Assembly: GCA_037893245.1 (NCBI GenBank)
Contig: JBAIAA010000313.1
Span: 1,052,001-1,116,000, forward strand
From: Crossaster papposus
Taxonomy: Eukaryota > Echinodermata > Asteroidea > Velatida > Solasteridae
Direction of reading: 5' to 3'
Length of the DNA: 64,000 nt
Below the pieces are notes generated by a model. That model saw only the letters and a program-made list of their open reading frames with translations, searched no databases and was not told the origin of the DNA. Both the position numbers and the translations under genes were made by a program. Each line of letters opens with the position of its first letter. Position 1 is the first letter of the stretch. Below are positions 32,513 through 43,325 of this stretch, one piece after another.

Positions 32513-32582
32513 TAGAAGCGTACACAATCACCTGATAAGGTCAGCTGACCTTTTATCAGGTGATCGATTGTGTACGCTTCTA
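32513..32582. repeat. 70-bp hairpin palindrome
   Basis: TAGAAGCGTACACAATC and its inverse form the outer arms; ACCTGATAAGGTCAG and its near-inverse form the inner arms. It has almost no loop (AAGGTCAGCTGACCTT at the centre). Confidence 0.9.
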
Positions 32583-32732
32583 ATGTACACGTAGTCTTTG
32601 GGCAAGACGTTGCTTAATTTGCAGCCACGAGAGGGCGCTATCGCGACAAACCATCATCACTCGCCATTAGCCTCTGTCATGAAATGACGAAAATCAACCG
32701 AAGAGGGCGTTTTGCGGAAATTTGTCAATATG
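32582..32732 (+). repeat. Left copy of an inverted promoter-like segment
   Basis: About 150 bp (TAGTCTTTGGGCAAGACGTT onward) repeated in inverse at 33981-34132. Both copies run up to an ATGGC start-like motif. Confidence 0.75.
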
Positions 32733-32759
32733 GCTTCCGAGCTCTCGCGTAAGACTAAC
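32730..32759 (+). CDS. Possible first exon, MASELSRKTN
   Basis: ATG in the context CAATATGG is followed by ten codons and a perfect donor (AAC|GTAAGT). Without splicing the frame stops after 19 further codons. No second exon was found, so this is only a candidate for an unrecognised plus-strand gene. Confidence 0.25.
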
Positions 32760-32819
32760 GTAAGTAGCTATACCATGGAGGAAAGACAACAGATATTTAG
32801 TGAATTGCGGGGAAATACT

Positions 32820-33582
32820 TAATAAAAAATGGCCAATCATAAAACTAGATTTTCTTTCCTGCACTTGAAAAGACCCGCCGTGTATTTATGCTCCTTAGAA
32901 AACCGGTTAGGCCCAATTAACATTTAAACAAAACAAAAAATTCAGTGGCACTGAACTGAAGCTTTATTTGAAAGCCATATTTGAATGCCATACAGTAAAC
33001 AAATTCTGGGGCCAATTCATACAACTTGATACATGTACAAGCAATATTATTTTTGTATTTTTAATTATTTTTTGACATCAAATATAAATTTGGGGCTTTA
33101 CACACAAGCACTTGGTTCACACTACTATATGGACGTTAAACCTCAACATTCCTAATTCTGCAATGTTAATTTAAAAACCAGTTTTAAATACTGTCACATT
33201 AAATGTACAGACGCCTGTGAAATCTAGTAATATTTTACCCTTTTATTGACTGAAACCTGACATTAAAAGAAGTTCGTAAATATTAAACTTGGATTTTCCA
33301 AGAATTATTCAATTGCGCCACGACCAATTAGGGAGCACTCGGTCGATTGTGTGCACAGGCAATTTCTGGACGCCACCGTTTTGGTGTTTTTTTCGGACTA
33401 AGCTTACACCTAAATTGTTAACAGAGGGTAAATAGCAAGCATTAATTACATTAACATGGTAAAGGTACAATGAATTTGCAGTTTGTCAACAAAGAAGTAT
33501 GGCAACATTGCATGAGGAAAGTCGGCCCAACATTAACTGTTTATAAACAATGTAAACGTCAAAGTACAGCTATAGCTCTCCC
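32820..33582. other. Unassigned stretch inside the inverted duplication
   Basis: AT-rich DNA with no exon or repeat family recognised. It separates the left inverted segment from the 17-bp tandem array. Confidence 0.3.
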
Positions 33583-33750
33583 AAAGGTCGAGTTGTCTCA
33601 AAGGTCGAGTTGTCTCAAAGGTCGAGTTGTCTCAAAGGTCGAGTTGTCTCAAAGGTCGAGTTGTCTCAAAGGTCGAGTTGTCTCAAAGGTCGAGTTGTCT
33701 CAACGGGCGAGTTGTCTCAACGGGCGAGTTGTCTCAACGGTCGACTTGTC
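33583..33750 (+). repeat. Minisatellite, ten 17-bp units
   Basis: Ten units of AAGGTCGAGTTGTCTCA, the last three varying to ACGGGCGAG or ACGGTCGAC. Frames across it are artefacts. Confidence 0.95.
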
Positions 33751-33980
33751 TGACATCTGCTACTAGCTACGCACGTACGTATATAGCGCAGCACGCTTTC
33801 ACAAACTGACCATTTTTTCAGTCGCTGTTTCTTTCTCTTTCGTAATTTTACGGTTTTGGATGACATTTAGCCTTATGCCTACGATTTATCCTTTCGAAAT
33901 AACCACAGCCTTTAGAGCTCCGTCGTAAGCCATAAAGTTCTGACATCGACGACACACGTGTTGCTGTTGGTAAGCGCCGC

Positions 33981-34132
33981 CATTTTGACAATTTTCCTCG
34001 CGTTGACCTTTTAGAAAGGTCATGACAGAGGCTAATCCTGTACGGACAGGATGGCGAGTGATGATGGTTTGTCGCAATAGCGCCCTCTCGTGGCTGCAAA
34101 TTAAGCAACGTCTTGCCCAAAGACTAATGTAC
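33981..34132 (-). repeat. Right copy of the inverted promoter-like segment
   Basis: Inverse of 32582-32732, ending at an ATGGCGGCG start-like codon at 33983 (minus strand). It differs by an inserted palindromic CCTGTCCGTACAGG. The frame from this ATG is only 23 codons. Confidence 0.75.
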
Positions 34133-34182
34133 ACGCCGTGCTTTGAATTGAAACGTAGATACATGTACATATGTTCACCTAT

Positions 34183-34575
34183 TTAAAGGGGTCGCATACG
34201 TTTGGTAATTGGAACCCACTGTTTGTTTCAATTCTATATAGTTATAGATATATACCATAAAACAAACCTGTAAAAATGTCATTTCAAAAGATGGTAGCGA
34301 TTTTGCGATATTGCCGAAAATCCGGAGCGGTTATAAATGTCCACGCAGGAAGAATAATCTTCATTGGAATACACAATCTGAGAAACGTCACTGCAGTAAC
34401 GCTTCTCAGATTCAAAATTTTGGGGATAAAGAGTGATATATGATAACCGCAGTACTTCGAAGTGAAAAGTTTATAAAAATGCATTATACTATCCAAAGCT
34501 GCTGTACTTCTTACCAAGTTTAGTTTTTATATTGCCATTAATTTTTGGAGTAATTACCAAACGTATACGATCCCA
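34183..34575. mobile_element. TTAAAGGGGTCGTATACG MITE copy
   Basis: The left TTAA and end AAAGGGGTCGCATACGTTTG, internal GAGAAACGTCACTGCAGTAA, and right end AAACGTATACGATCCC are present. The right TTAA is lost. Confidence 0.88.
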
Positions 34576-34719
34576 AGTGACAAATGTTGGCTATTGGCTT
34601 CAACTTTCCCTAAACAGTCGTCAGTCTAAGTTAAAACGTACAGGGGGTGTCGAAAATGTTTAAGATTTATACCTCATTTTACAAGGATTACTACCAAATT
34701 TAGATCTGAAATAACACAG

Positions 34720-35640
34720 GCCCGTACGCAAAAAAAAATAATAATAAATACAAATAAAATTACCAAAAGGTCCACATTTTCCGAGGTAAATAATGGTATT
34801 TTAATGTAGAAATAACTGTACTGGCACAAGAAATATTCTGGTCCCATTTTTGGTCCCACTTTTTGTCCCATCAGTACAAATTTGCCCCCCAAATTACTAA
34901 AAGGTCCACATTTTCCGGGGTAAATAGTGGTATTTTGATGTAGAAATAACGTTACTATGGCACAAGAACACTTTTGGTTCTTTTTTTGGTCCCACGAGTA
35001 CAAATTCGCGCACCCCATAAAAAATCTTGCGTACGGGCCTGATGAATAATCATACAAAAATTGCATCAATCGACGCAGAAATTATCGAAGTTTCACTCAC
35101 TGTTAAATGTTATCCTGAAACTACCACTTCAAAGATTTTATGTCGGTTTTTCGAGGGGCACTACCGAACTCTTGTTGAAACCTCGTGAATTATCGAACGG
35201 CCGAGACTGCCAACTCTCTGCAAAATAAAACTCAACAGCTAGTAGTACACTTCAACATGCCTGCCCATTTAGGGGCTCATTCATTCATTCATATATTATT
35301 TCGCAGGGTGCATCGCATACAAATATATTTTAAAAAAAATTAAAAAAAACATAAACAGTTATTACGAGCGAAATGGTAAAGGCGTGTTTTTGCCTAATTG
35401 GCCTATTGTAATCTTTCGCTAGTACTACAAACAGATGGGGACAGATGTTAAAAAAAACAAGCCATATTGTGCAGGCCTGTATGCAGGATTTTTTTATGGG
35501 GGGATGCGAATTTGTACTGGATGGGACCAACAATGGGACCAAACATTTTCATGTGCCAGTACGATGGCCAGTACCGTTATTTATACATAAAAAATACCAT
35601 TATTTACCCCGGAAAATGTGGACTTTTGGTAATTTTTTAT
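34720..35640. repeat. Dispersed GGTCCACATTTTCCGGGG repeat fragments
   Basis: The block TTACCAAAAGGTCCACATTT with GGTAAATAATGGTATTTT is present twice at about 34760-35040 on one strand and inverted at about 35470-35640. A further copy lies at 42830-42930. No coding capacity is seen. Confidence 0.65.
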
Positions 35641-36755
35641 TTATTTATTTATTTATTTATTTATTATTATTTTTTATTTTTTTATTTTTTTGGGGGGTAC
35701 CGGGTGCGTACGCACCTGTCGCCCCCCCCCCCCCCCCTGTCCCCCCCCCTGTCCCCCCGTGTATGGGCCTCTATTACAACCCTAGTTTTGGAGTGGACGT
35801 ATACTAATTCACACCGAACATTAAAATGCGTAATACGATATTGAAAGTTAAACACTATGTACACGATATAAATCCATCACTTATTATGATCGAATCAAAA
35901 TGCAGGAAGCAATATTTCCACCTAGGGGTCACTAAAACCAGGATGAAAATGAAATACCTCGGGGGACGAGGTTAAAGTTATAGTTGTTATCGTATGAAGC
36001 AGCAACAATTCTCAAAATCTAAAGAATTATGTTTTTAAAACTTAACTGATGCAAGTAAGTTTTGTGAATGCTTCAATTTGTATGTTCGTTTTTTCCAATC
36101 CCAAAAAAATTAAGATGATAGGCCTATATTCACTTACTATAGATTATAAGACTGGCGACCATGTCCAATTCTCAACTCAGCGAAGTAAATTTCTTTTTAT
36201 AGCGACATGACTACTGGCTCCCCATAGTGCCCATGTGTGCGCGCTCCACCGTTATGTGTGATTGGATTCGCCTATACTTTTTTTTTTAATTTCGCATGCC
36301 GCAGTAACCATGATCGATATAATGATATAATCCAGGGGCGGCTCGGCGCGGGCACGTGCGCCATATACCCGCATATATCTTCACTATTGCACGTACCGCG
36401 CCGGAGAAAGTTTTGCGATATCATTTATTTTTCCATTCAATGAGGCCCACTGCCCGGTGAGTGTACAAGGATCACGCGACTGGTTCTTCTATGTCACTTC
36501 TATTTCTGTTTCTAGGGTCGGATCTTAAATTCGATACATGCAACGGCCGTCTGGCTATTTCCCAAGACGTTTCTAGGCGGAGGAAGAAGCACATGGACGG
36601 AAGGTGACTCAGAATCACTGGGATGTCAGGCGGGTTGTGACAAGAGGCCACAGGAGGGACGGGAAAGGGAGGGGGGGGGGGGGGGGGGGGGGGGTTACAC
36701 AGCTGACCTCACACAGGAAGCAAGCGGTTCAAGTCGGACCCCAACTCTATTCCAG
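35641..36755. other. Upstream region of the Ig-receptor gene
   Basis: It holds T-rich and C-rich low-complexity sequence (16 C at 35722-35737), a run of 24 G at 36671-36694, and otherwise unassigned DNA. No exon is supported. Confidence 0.4.
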
Positions 36756-36762
36756 TATAAGC
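36756..36762 (+). promoter_or_regulatory. Possible TATA-like element of the Ig gene
   Basis: TATAAGC about 175 bases before the ATG. It is weak on its own; a spliced leader is equally possible. Confidence 0.2.
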
Positions 36763-36934
36763 AGTTTCCGTTTTTAACATGAACACGCGCGGAGTCATAG
36801 GTACATTGTACAGCCTGCAAGACGTTTTTAACAGCGCTTGCTGAAGTGCTTAGATTTGAGATTTCTCAATTCCAGTTTTAGAAGATCGTGATTTGAGCGA
36901 GTATTGAGTTGGATATTACACACGAGAACTTTCG

Positions 36935-38878
36935 ATGGGGCGTACTAGTTCCCCATTCGGCAGACTTGGCAGAAGGGTAAAACGGTGTTGTTCTTATGTG
37001 CTGTTGTCTTTTCTGTGTGGGATTTATTTGTCATGCACGGCGCAGTATGCTTCGGATCCGTTCGCGGCGAGTCCGCAGGACACGGTCGCTGCCAGGGGAT
37101 CCACCGTCGTGCTCCGGTGTGCGTTACGTCCAGAGTTAGTGGGTGCTATCGTTCTCTGGAGCCACTCCGATCCCACAACAATTCTCGGTTTTAACAGCAA
37201 GCTGCGTAACCGGGTGACGATGATAGGCAAGCAGAGCTCCGGTGAGTTCAACCTGAGGATCATCGACCTGCGTGAGACGGACACGGGAAGGTACGAGTGC
37301 CGCGCCATGATCGGACTGATGAACATCGTAAGGCGGTCGGCTACCTTAACGGTGGTCGTGCCACCGGATCCCGGGTACCCAATGTGCAGCATGCAGCCCC
37401 CGTCTGGCCTCGTACCGGGCCAGATGGTAATTCTTACGTGCCACAGCCGAGGAGGCAAACCTGCTCCTAGATTGAACTGGCATCACGGGCCCCACCAGAT
37501 TGGCACGCCCACGACTACAACCAACGTTCAGAGGTACACCTTGCGACCGGTGGATTTTGGGGTTGTATTCGAATGCCGGGAGACCGGAATGGCCCTGCCA
37601 TTGGAGCGGTCCTGTGCGCTCGTGCCGCTTCCCACGTATCTCACCGTGGCCATCACTCCTCGGGACCCGGTGATTAAGGCTGGGGAGTCGGAGACCTTTG
37701 GTTGCAACGCCCAAGGAGCTCTGATTATAACATATTCGTGGTATATCAACGGGATACCCCTTGTCATGTCCCCGCTTATAGAGCGATTCGTTGTAGGTGG
37801 TGGGTTCCAGCTGATCTCCGTTTACAGTGCTGCGCTCTCTCTGGACGACACCTTGATAACGTGTGTGGCAACGGCCAATACGGGACAGGTTGCCAATGCT
37901 AGTTCAATCCTTAACGTTGTGCCAAGACGGTATACACCGACATGGCCCGGTGTCACTGCAGCAATACCGTCAACCACCAGACCGTGGTCTGGGACGCTGT
38001 CTCCCTCCGGTACCGATGCACCTGCGATTCCAGGTGACCCCAATAACCGACCTGGTCGACCAGGCAGACCCAGCCGTCCCGGAGGTACCCCTGGCCGCCC
38101 CGGAGGTACCCCTGGCCGCCCCGGAGGTAACCCTGGCCGCCCAGGTCATGATAGATCAGACGATGACGACCAGGACGATGATTCAAGAGAAAGTGACAGC
38201 GGAGACGACTTGACCGATTTCGATCGGAACAACGATCGGGAGAATCAAGCGGGGAACTTAAGCATCTCTGATAAAACAGTGACAGTCATCGGAGCATTAA
38301 TGGCCGGACTGGTGATCAGCGTGGTCATCGTTGCCACGGTTCGTCTCATGACCCGTGTCAGGCCAGGCACTAAAGACACCTTGATCACAATCAGTGGCAG
38401 TACCGACTCCGATCAGATCGAGCCCAACTCACTGTCCGTCAATGACCGTAACACCTTCAGCAGCATTCGGTCCACGATCAGCTGCGAAGTGGGCGATCCC
38501 AAGCGCATCACATTTAGCGACCTCAACCGCGAGTACGACCTACCGCCGTTTGAGCCGGACGACAGCCTGAGCTACCTCGGCCTACGTCCAGAGAGCATGA
38601 TATCCACTCGCTACACATATGAAGGACTGCACTCATCGGATACGTCCACGTCTATCGACCAGGCACGGAGCGTCAGATACTACGAAATCTCCTCGGGTGA
38701 ATACGACCATTCCATGGAATACGAGGATGTAGTGTCCGAACAAAACAGTATGTCGGACATCGGACTTCGGTCAATGTCCATCTTGACCGACGAAGGTACT
38801 CTTCCGCGTAGAGCTAATCTCCCAGTGCCTGGATATAACTCACGTATTTCGATAAGCGATAGGGGCCATTTGATATAA
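36935..38878 (+). CDS. Intronless three-Ig-domain membrane receptor with ITIM-like tail
   Basis: One 647-codon frame; an in-frame TGA at 36905-36907 fixes the start. It has a basic N terminus and then a signal sequence (about 18-36). Ig1: C62, W75, DTGRYEC with C122. Ig2: C169, W182, C214. Ig3: C257, W269, C310. A collagen-like stalk (366-404, GRP and GGTPGRP units) and an acidic stretch (406-430) follow, then one membrane helix (448-469) and a tail of about 178 residues. The tail has two motifs fitting the ITIM pattern, LSYLGL (545-550) and VRYYEI (580-585), plus MEYEDV. Ig1 resembles nephrin/Kirre-type domains (PQDTVAARGSTVVLRC). The likely role is a cell-surface adhesion or signalling receptor; the ligand is unknown. 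Lack of introns is odd for an Ig gene. Confidence 0.93.
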   Translation: MGRTSSPFGRLGRRVKRCCSYVLLSFLCGIYLSCTAQYASDPFAASPQDTVAARGSTVVLRCALRPELVGAIVLWSHSDPTTILGFNSKLRNRVTMIGKQSSGEFNLRIIDLRETDTGRYECRAMIGLMNIVRRSATLTVVVPPDPGYPMCSMQPPSGLVPGQMVILTCHSRGGKPAPRLNWHHGPHQIGTPTTTTNVQRYTLRPVDFGVVFECRETGMALPLERSCALVPLPTYLTVAITPRDPVIKAGESETFGCNAQGALIITYSWYINGIPLVMSPLIERFVVGGGFQLISVYSAALSLDDTLITCVATANTGQVANASSILNVVPRRYTPTWPGVTAAIPSTTRPWSGTLSPSGTDAPAIPGDPNNRPGRPGRPSRPGGTPGRPGGTPGRPGGNPGRPGHDRSDDDDQDDDSRESDSGDDLTDFDRNNDRENQAGNLSISDKTVTVIGALMAGLVISVVIVATVRLMTRVRPGTKDTLITISGSTDSDQIEPNSLSVNDRNTFSSIRSTISCEVGDPKRITFSDLNREYDLPPFEPDDSLSYLGLRPESMISTRYTYEGLHSSDTSTSIDQARSVRYYEISSGEYDHSMEYEDVVSEQNSMSDIGLRSMSILTDEGTLPRRANLPVPGYNSRISISDRGHLI

Positions 38879-39785
38879 GGGTATTGGGCGTACGTGTGCC
38901 TTAAAAAGGCAAATTGTTAAGATAAGTTGTCAACTTATGACTAATCGTACAATTTAATCGCGTTTTCGATTATGGCTTCCTTACCAACTTCAATCCATTT
39001 GTTCGTGTCCCGGTTACGTCTGACATATTGTTTTCTTTATTTAGGACACATTCTTTGATGCCTTCTATCTCCATAAAGCAGTTTACCTTAAAAACAATTA
39101 CAATTATTTTTGTAAAGCCGATTACACTGACACATGCATGGGAAATTAGTTACATATAGTTCAGGCGTATAACCGGGACAGCAAAACAATTCACACTTTT
39201 GGACCCCTTATTTTACGGACTATAACCAATCTGCAAATTGCTATAAAGGAGAGCTTTTAAAAACATTTCAAAGCATAAACTGTGATTCAATAAGGATGTT
39301 TCAATTATAAATGTTGTTATAAACAAAACCAGTTGATGAATAAAACGATCATCTTCGCGAATTCTTTTTAGAAAGATTGCTTCAGTAATTATATTCAATA
39401 TCAATTCTGACTGAAGGGAATTTATCAAATCTAACCGCGGTGATAAACCTTTTCCAAATTCAAGCATCATGTTTTAGTCTTTACAAAAATTGAGCCTTGA
39501 GTACCCAAATGTATAAGGCAAACAAATCACAAAACTTGCGCCATCGCATGATTTAGGAGTTGGGAAATTGCCAATATGAATGTACGTAGCGTAACGTTGG
39601 CCTGTATCCTATGACGTCATGCCCGACTTCCGCAGCGATATTCTATATACATAACTTCTTGACTTCAAGGATGAAGCACCGTATTTAGGCTGCCGTGTCT
39701 TTGGAAACGGGGCGTATTTATTTGTGAATGTTTTTAATTTACAAAATGTTATACTTCAGGACGAAAAAGTGAGAATTTTTTTTAT
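38879..39785. other. 3' flank of the Ig gene
   Basis: No further exon is seen. A canonical AATAAA lies at 39339-39344, about 460 bases past the stop, and is a plausible polyadenylation signal. A CRE-like palindrome (TGACGTCA) lies near 39613. Confidence 0.35.
39339..39344 (+). terminator. Possible polyadenylation signal of the Ig gene
   Basis: AATAAA on the coding strand, the first good match after the stop codon at 38876-38878. Confidence 0.3.
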
Positions 39786-40176
39786 TTAAAGGTAGGATAC
39801 ACCATTGGTAATTGCTTGAATTATCATGAATGAGTACATTTGGGGGGTTGTATTTTATAGTAAATATCGTTTAACTGAGCTGTCCGAAGTTGTACAATCA
39901 TGGGTGCCGAGAAAAACACGAACAACTGTACAGCGGGTTTTTTAACCGGCGTCGAGCAGTTATTCTTATGTTATCTTTGTTTTTTCGCGATCGCCGTCCG
40001 GCGATCGCGAATTTTTCATTATAAAATTCTACTTTTCGGAAGAATTACAGGATATCTAGCGCAATCATTTTGCTGGATGCCTAGAATCTACATTTACTTT
40101 TCAATGAGTAAGATATTTCTTAATAATTCGGTTGTAAATATTTCGGATATCTGCAAATGGCCTATCCTACCTTTAA
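39786..40176. mobile_element. TTAAAGGTAGGATAC MITE, full length
   Basis: TTAA on both sides, left end TTAAAGGTAGGATACACCAT, right end CTATCCTACCTTTAA. About 390 bp with an inner hairpin near GCGATCGCCG. Confidence 0.92.
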
Positions 40177-40835
40177 ATATGATGCCACAAACTCGGATGA
40201 CTTCCTACCCACAGGATTATATCACATCAGAGCATTGTCGGATGTTATAGGCTCGCTTGTGCGTTTTGTATTGTGGATTTAGTACCGTGGATGAAATCCT
40301 GAAAATCTATATACATATCCATACAGGCCTTTTTGTGTACGCGCCCTCAAACGACCTCGCCTAAATCCATCCTACGAGTTGCGCATGGTTATTGCCGTTG
40401 TTATTTATTATTTTGTTGGTATTTCCGAAAGTCACATGCTCATGAGTTTCTGGTGGTCACAGGACCAAACAGGATGGTTCATTATTATTATGCACCAGTG
40501 ACAACAAATAATTTGAATTCATCAACAAAATACACGTATCAGAAACTACAGCTTTTATCAATTTGTAAATTGTTTGCTTAACCTTTTAAACTCAGGCCTG
40601 TTTTCGAAGAATTTGTACGTGTTGCTATAGTTTGTATATACAAATATCATTTACAGTGTAAAAAACCCATATAATTATGTATCATTGGAAAGCTTACAAA
40701 TAGGGCTATATTTTGGGGGAATATTTGGACCCCCAGGAGCTTTTAAGGGACTTAGAAGTCAGATGTAGCGCGGGGCTGAGTGCAAAGGGTTAAGGTCTGT
40801 GCGAGTGGATCATTTTGTCCTCGTCTAGCTTTTAG
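40177..40835. other. Unassigned stretch
   Basis: No exon or recognised repeat. Short frames lack domain features. Confidence 0.3.
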
Positions 40836-41069
40836 CAGGGATGTAGTAAGGTCCGTCACAAGTCCCTGCAAGTCCCTGTAAGTCCCTGCAAGTCCATCAC
40901 AAGTCTTTCAGTTCCAATTCAAATCACAAGCTATTCAAATCAGCTTTGACAAAAGCATTCCTTTGTCATTGTTCATCCAGTTACTTGTGACTGCCTTTAT
41001 GAAGGGACTTGTGACTGGCTTCACGAAAGGACTTGTGAAAGGACTTGCAGGGACTCGACTACAACCCTG
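40836..41069. mobile_element. hAT-like MITE, CAGGGATGTAGT family
   Basis: Left end CAGGGATGTAGTAAGGTCC and right end GGGACTCGACTACAACCCTG. Flanks GCTTTTAG and GCTATTAG agree at seven of eight bases, fitting an 8-bp duplication. Internal AAGTCCCTGCAAGTCCCTG repeats. The relative at 62079 has a perfect duplication. Confidence 0.85.
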
Positions 41070-41170
41070 GCTATTAGTCGTTACTCGTGTCTTGGCGGTA
41101 AAGTTTCTTCAGAAAGGCCATAATTAAAATTGTACCCCTTCACCTATAGTGGTCACTGATTGATATTCAA

Positions 41171-41192
41171 GGGGGGGGGGGGGGGGGGGGGG
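41171..41192 (+). repeat. Poly(G) run of 22
   Basis: An unbroken run of 22 G. Confidence 0.95.
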
Positions 41193-41423
41193 TCTGCACA
41201 ACAATCCATTAAAATGGGCGCTCGCTTCGAATCGGGCTGCCGAAGAAAATTGGCCAGGGGGGCGCTGGCGATGCAAGCTGCTTCGATTATATGGAGGGGG
41301 TTGATCCAAACGCAAAAGAAGCCAGGAGAGGTCCAACGAGAAACAAAGCGGCCCACCAACTTCTAGTCCGACCGCTTGAGGATAGCGGCTGTACGCGATC
41401 ATGATGGATCACATCGATATTAT

Positions 41424-42045
41424 ACCCCTGTCACACCTGGGGCCAATTTCACGGAGCTGCTAAGCACACAAATTTGCTTAGCACAAAAACGTCTTGCTCA
41501 TTAAAAACAAGTTTTCAGCCAAAATTCTACGTGTTTTCATGCTAATAAAAAACCAGCTGATTATCAATCAAAAACAATAAAGATCACGTGAAAATTTGGT
41601 CTGTAACCTTGTTTTTACCAAGGACACATTTTCATGCTAAGCAAATTTTTGTGCTTAGCAGCTCCGTAAAATTGGCCCCAGAGCTACGCTGCCGTTGCGC
41701 TCCCACGGCGACTAAAAAAGGTGCAAAACGCAGTATAGAAGCGCAGTAGGATTGCCAAGAGCGTAGTGGGGAACGTAGTGGAGTCTACCTAGGTCGTGGA
41801 AGGGTCTCTATGGTCGCCAAACCTCGGCGATTGTTTTGAGCCTGCTCAAAACAATCGCGGAGGGTCGGCGACCTGGTCTAAAACGCAGTGGGAGCGCAGT
41901 CAGAGCGTAGTGGGATCTCAAAGAACGTACTTGGGACGTCTACCATGACGATTTTTTGCCAGTTTTCGGCGACCCCACTGCGTTTTTGATGAAAACTACA
42001 TCGCAGTAAGGTCGCCGTGGGATCGCACACCGGTCTGACGTATTA
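41424..42045. mobile_element. Foldback element with GCGCAGTGGG motifs, split by a MITE
   Basis: Partly inverted arms carry GCGCTCCCACGGCGAC and many AACGCAGT/GCGTAGTGG motifs. The centre is a perfect hairpin (GCGATTGTTTTGAGC and its inverse, 41827-41858). A CAGGGGCC-family MITE interrupts the left arm. The left start CCCCTGTCACACC recalls the element at 16466. Confidence 0.55.
41437..41681. mobile_element. CAGGGGCCAATTTCAT-family MITE
   Basis: Ends CTGGGGCCAATTTCACGGAG and AAAATTGGCCCCAG, with inner GCTAAGCAAA arms. Confidence 0.85.
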
Positions 42046-42199
42046 AGGCGAAATGAGCTAATGCCAACGACTGAAACCACACATGGCAACACCGGCATAA
42101 ATCATATCCGGTGAGACGTTTATTAACACTATTGGCATTACGCAGAGTGACGGAATGCCTACAATCCAGGATCGGTCCTTCAGGATAGGTAATTAAGAC

Positions 42200-42446
42200 C
42201 TGGGGCCAATTTCATAGAGCTGCTAAGCACAACAATTTGCTTTGCACAACAAAAGTCTTGCTCATCAAAAACAAGTTACCAGCCAAAATTCTACGTGGTT
42301 TTCATGCTAAGCAAAAAAACGGCTGATTATCAATCAAAAACAAAAAGATCACGTGAAAATTTGGTCTGTAACCTTGTTTTTGCAAAGGACAAATTGTCAT
42401 GCTAAGCAAATTGTTGTGCTTAGCAGCTCTATGAAATTGGCCCCTG
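42200..42446. mobile_element. CAGGGGCCAATTTCAT-family MITE
   Basis: Full-length copy with both inverted ends and the inner TTGCTTAGCA-type arms. Confidence 0.88.
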
Positions 42447-42488
42447 ACCGCTGGCGATGTTAGCTATTATAAGTCACTGAGTAAGGAC

Positions 42489-42740
42489 CTGGGGCCAATT
42501 TCATAAAACGTGTAAGCACCAAAATTTGCTTAGCATGAAAATTTTTCCTTTGAAAAAAAACATGGTTCCAAACCAAAATTTCAGTTGATGTTCATTGTTG
42601 GTGACTGGTATTCAGGTGTTTGTTTTTTTTGCTTTGAATGAAGCACATGGAGTTTGGGCAGATAACCTGTTTTTCCTGAGCAAGACTTTTTTGTGCTAAG
42701 CAAATTTGTGTGCTTACATGTTTTATGAAATTGGCCCCTG
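42489..42740. mobile_element. CAGGGGCCAATTTCAT-family MITE, diverged
   Basis: Ends intact. The inner arms use AAACGTGTAAGCACC and CTTACATGTTTTATG variants. It lies about 40 bases from the previous copy. Confidence 0.85.
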
Positions 42741-42951
42741 CTCCGTAGGCGAATTATATCCATACAGGGAGGGAGGGTTCCATGGTAGTAATCAAATGCA
42801 AATTATTAGCTAAACAACCCGTACGCACCCCCCAAATTACCAAAAGGTCCACATTTTCCGGGGTAAATATTGGTATTTTGATGTAGAAATAACGGTACTG
42901 GCTCACGAAAATGGACTTGGATTGGGCGATAATATCAACTAAAAAATCGCA

Positions 42952-42967
42952 CCCCCCCCCCCCCCCC
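42952..42967 (+). repeat. Poly(C) run of 16
   Basis: Run of 16 C within a longer C-rich patch, next to a GGTCCACATTTTCCGGGG repeat fragment at 42830-42930. Confidence 0.9.
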
Positions 42968-43164
42968 ACCCCCTCCCCCCACAATTTTCGTTAAATTTAG
43001 GATGATTTGCCCAACTTGCGCAAGTCAGACATTCGGTTCCGTTTTTGTCGGTTTGGATCGGTTTTTCCCTAAATTGTTGTCGTGTCGGGTCGGAGAGTTC
43101 AGATCAGTTTCAGTTCGGGTATATTGTTAAAGTTTCGGGTCGGTTTGTCTTTATAGTCAATCCA

Positions 43165-43325
43165 ATCCGATGCACATTATTATTAGGCCATGTTTCCCAA
43201 TGCATGTACCACATCAGAACCCTGGGAGAGGATATACAGCTCAATGCTGCCATTTCAGCTAAATCAGCCACAATACCTTCACTGTATGTACTCTGTGTCC
43301 TTACAGTTATTAACCACACCATTCT
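43165..43325 (-). repeat. Degenerate SINE body
   Basis: On the minus strand it reads TTGTGGCTGATTTAGCTG and AATGGCAGCATTGAGCTGTA, matching the SINE body at 53540-53600. Confidence 0.6.

Noticed and set aside
33470-33809. Frames with SQRSSCLKGRVV repeats
   Set aside because: They translate the 17-bp minisatellite.
33900-33983. Short minus-strand gene starting MAALTNSN
   Set aside because: Only 23 codons to a stop with no clear donor; kept only as part of the inverted duplication.
43165-43325. Possible WD-type gene exon on the minus strand
   Set aside because: The sequence matches the body of the tRNA-derived SINE, not a propeller blade.
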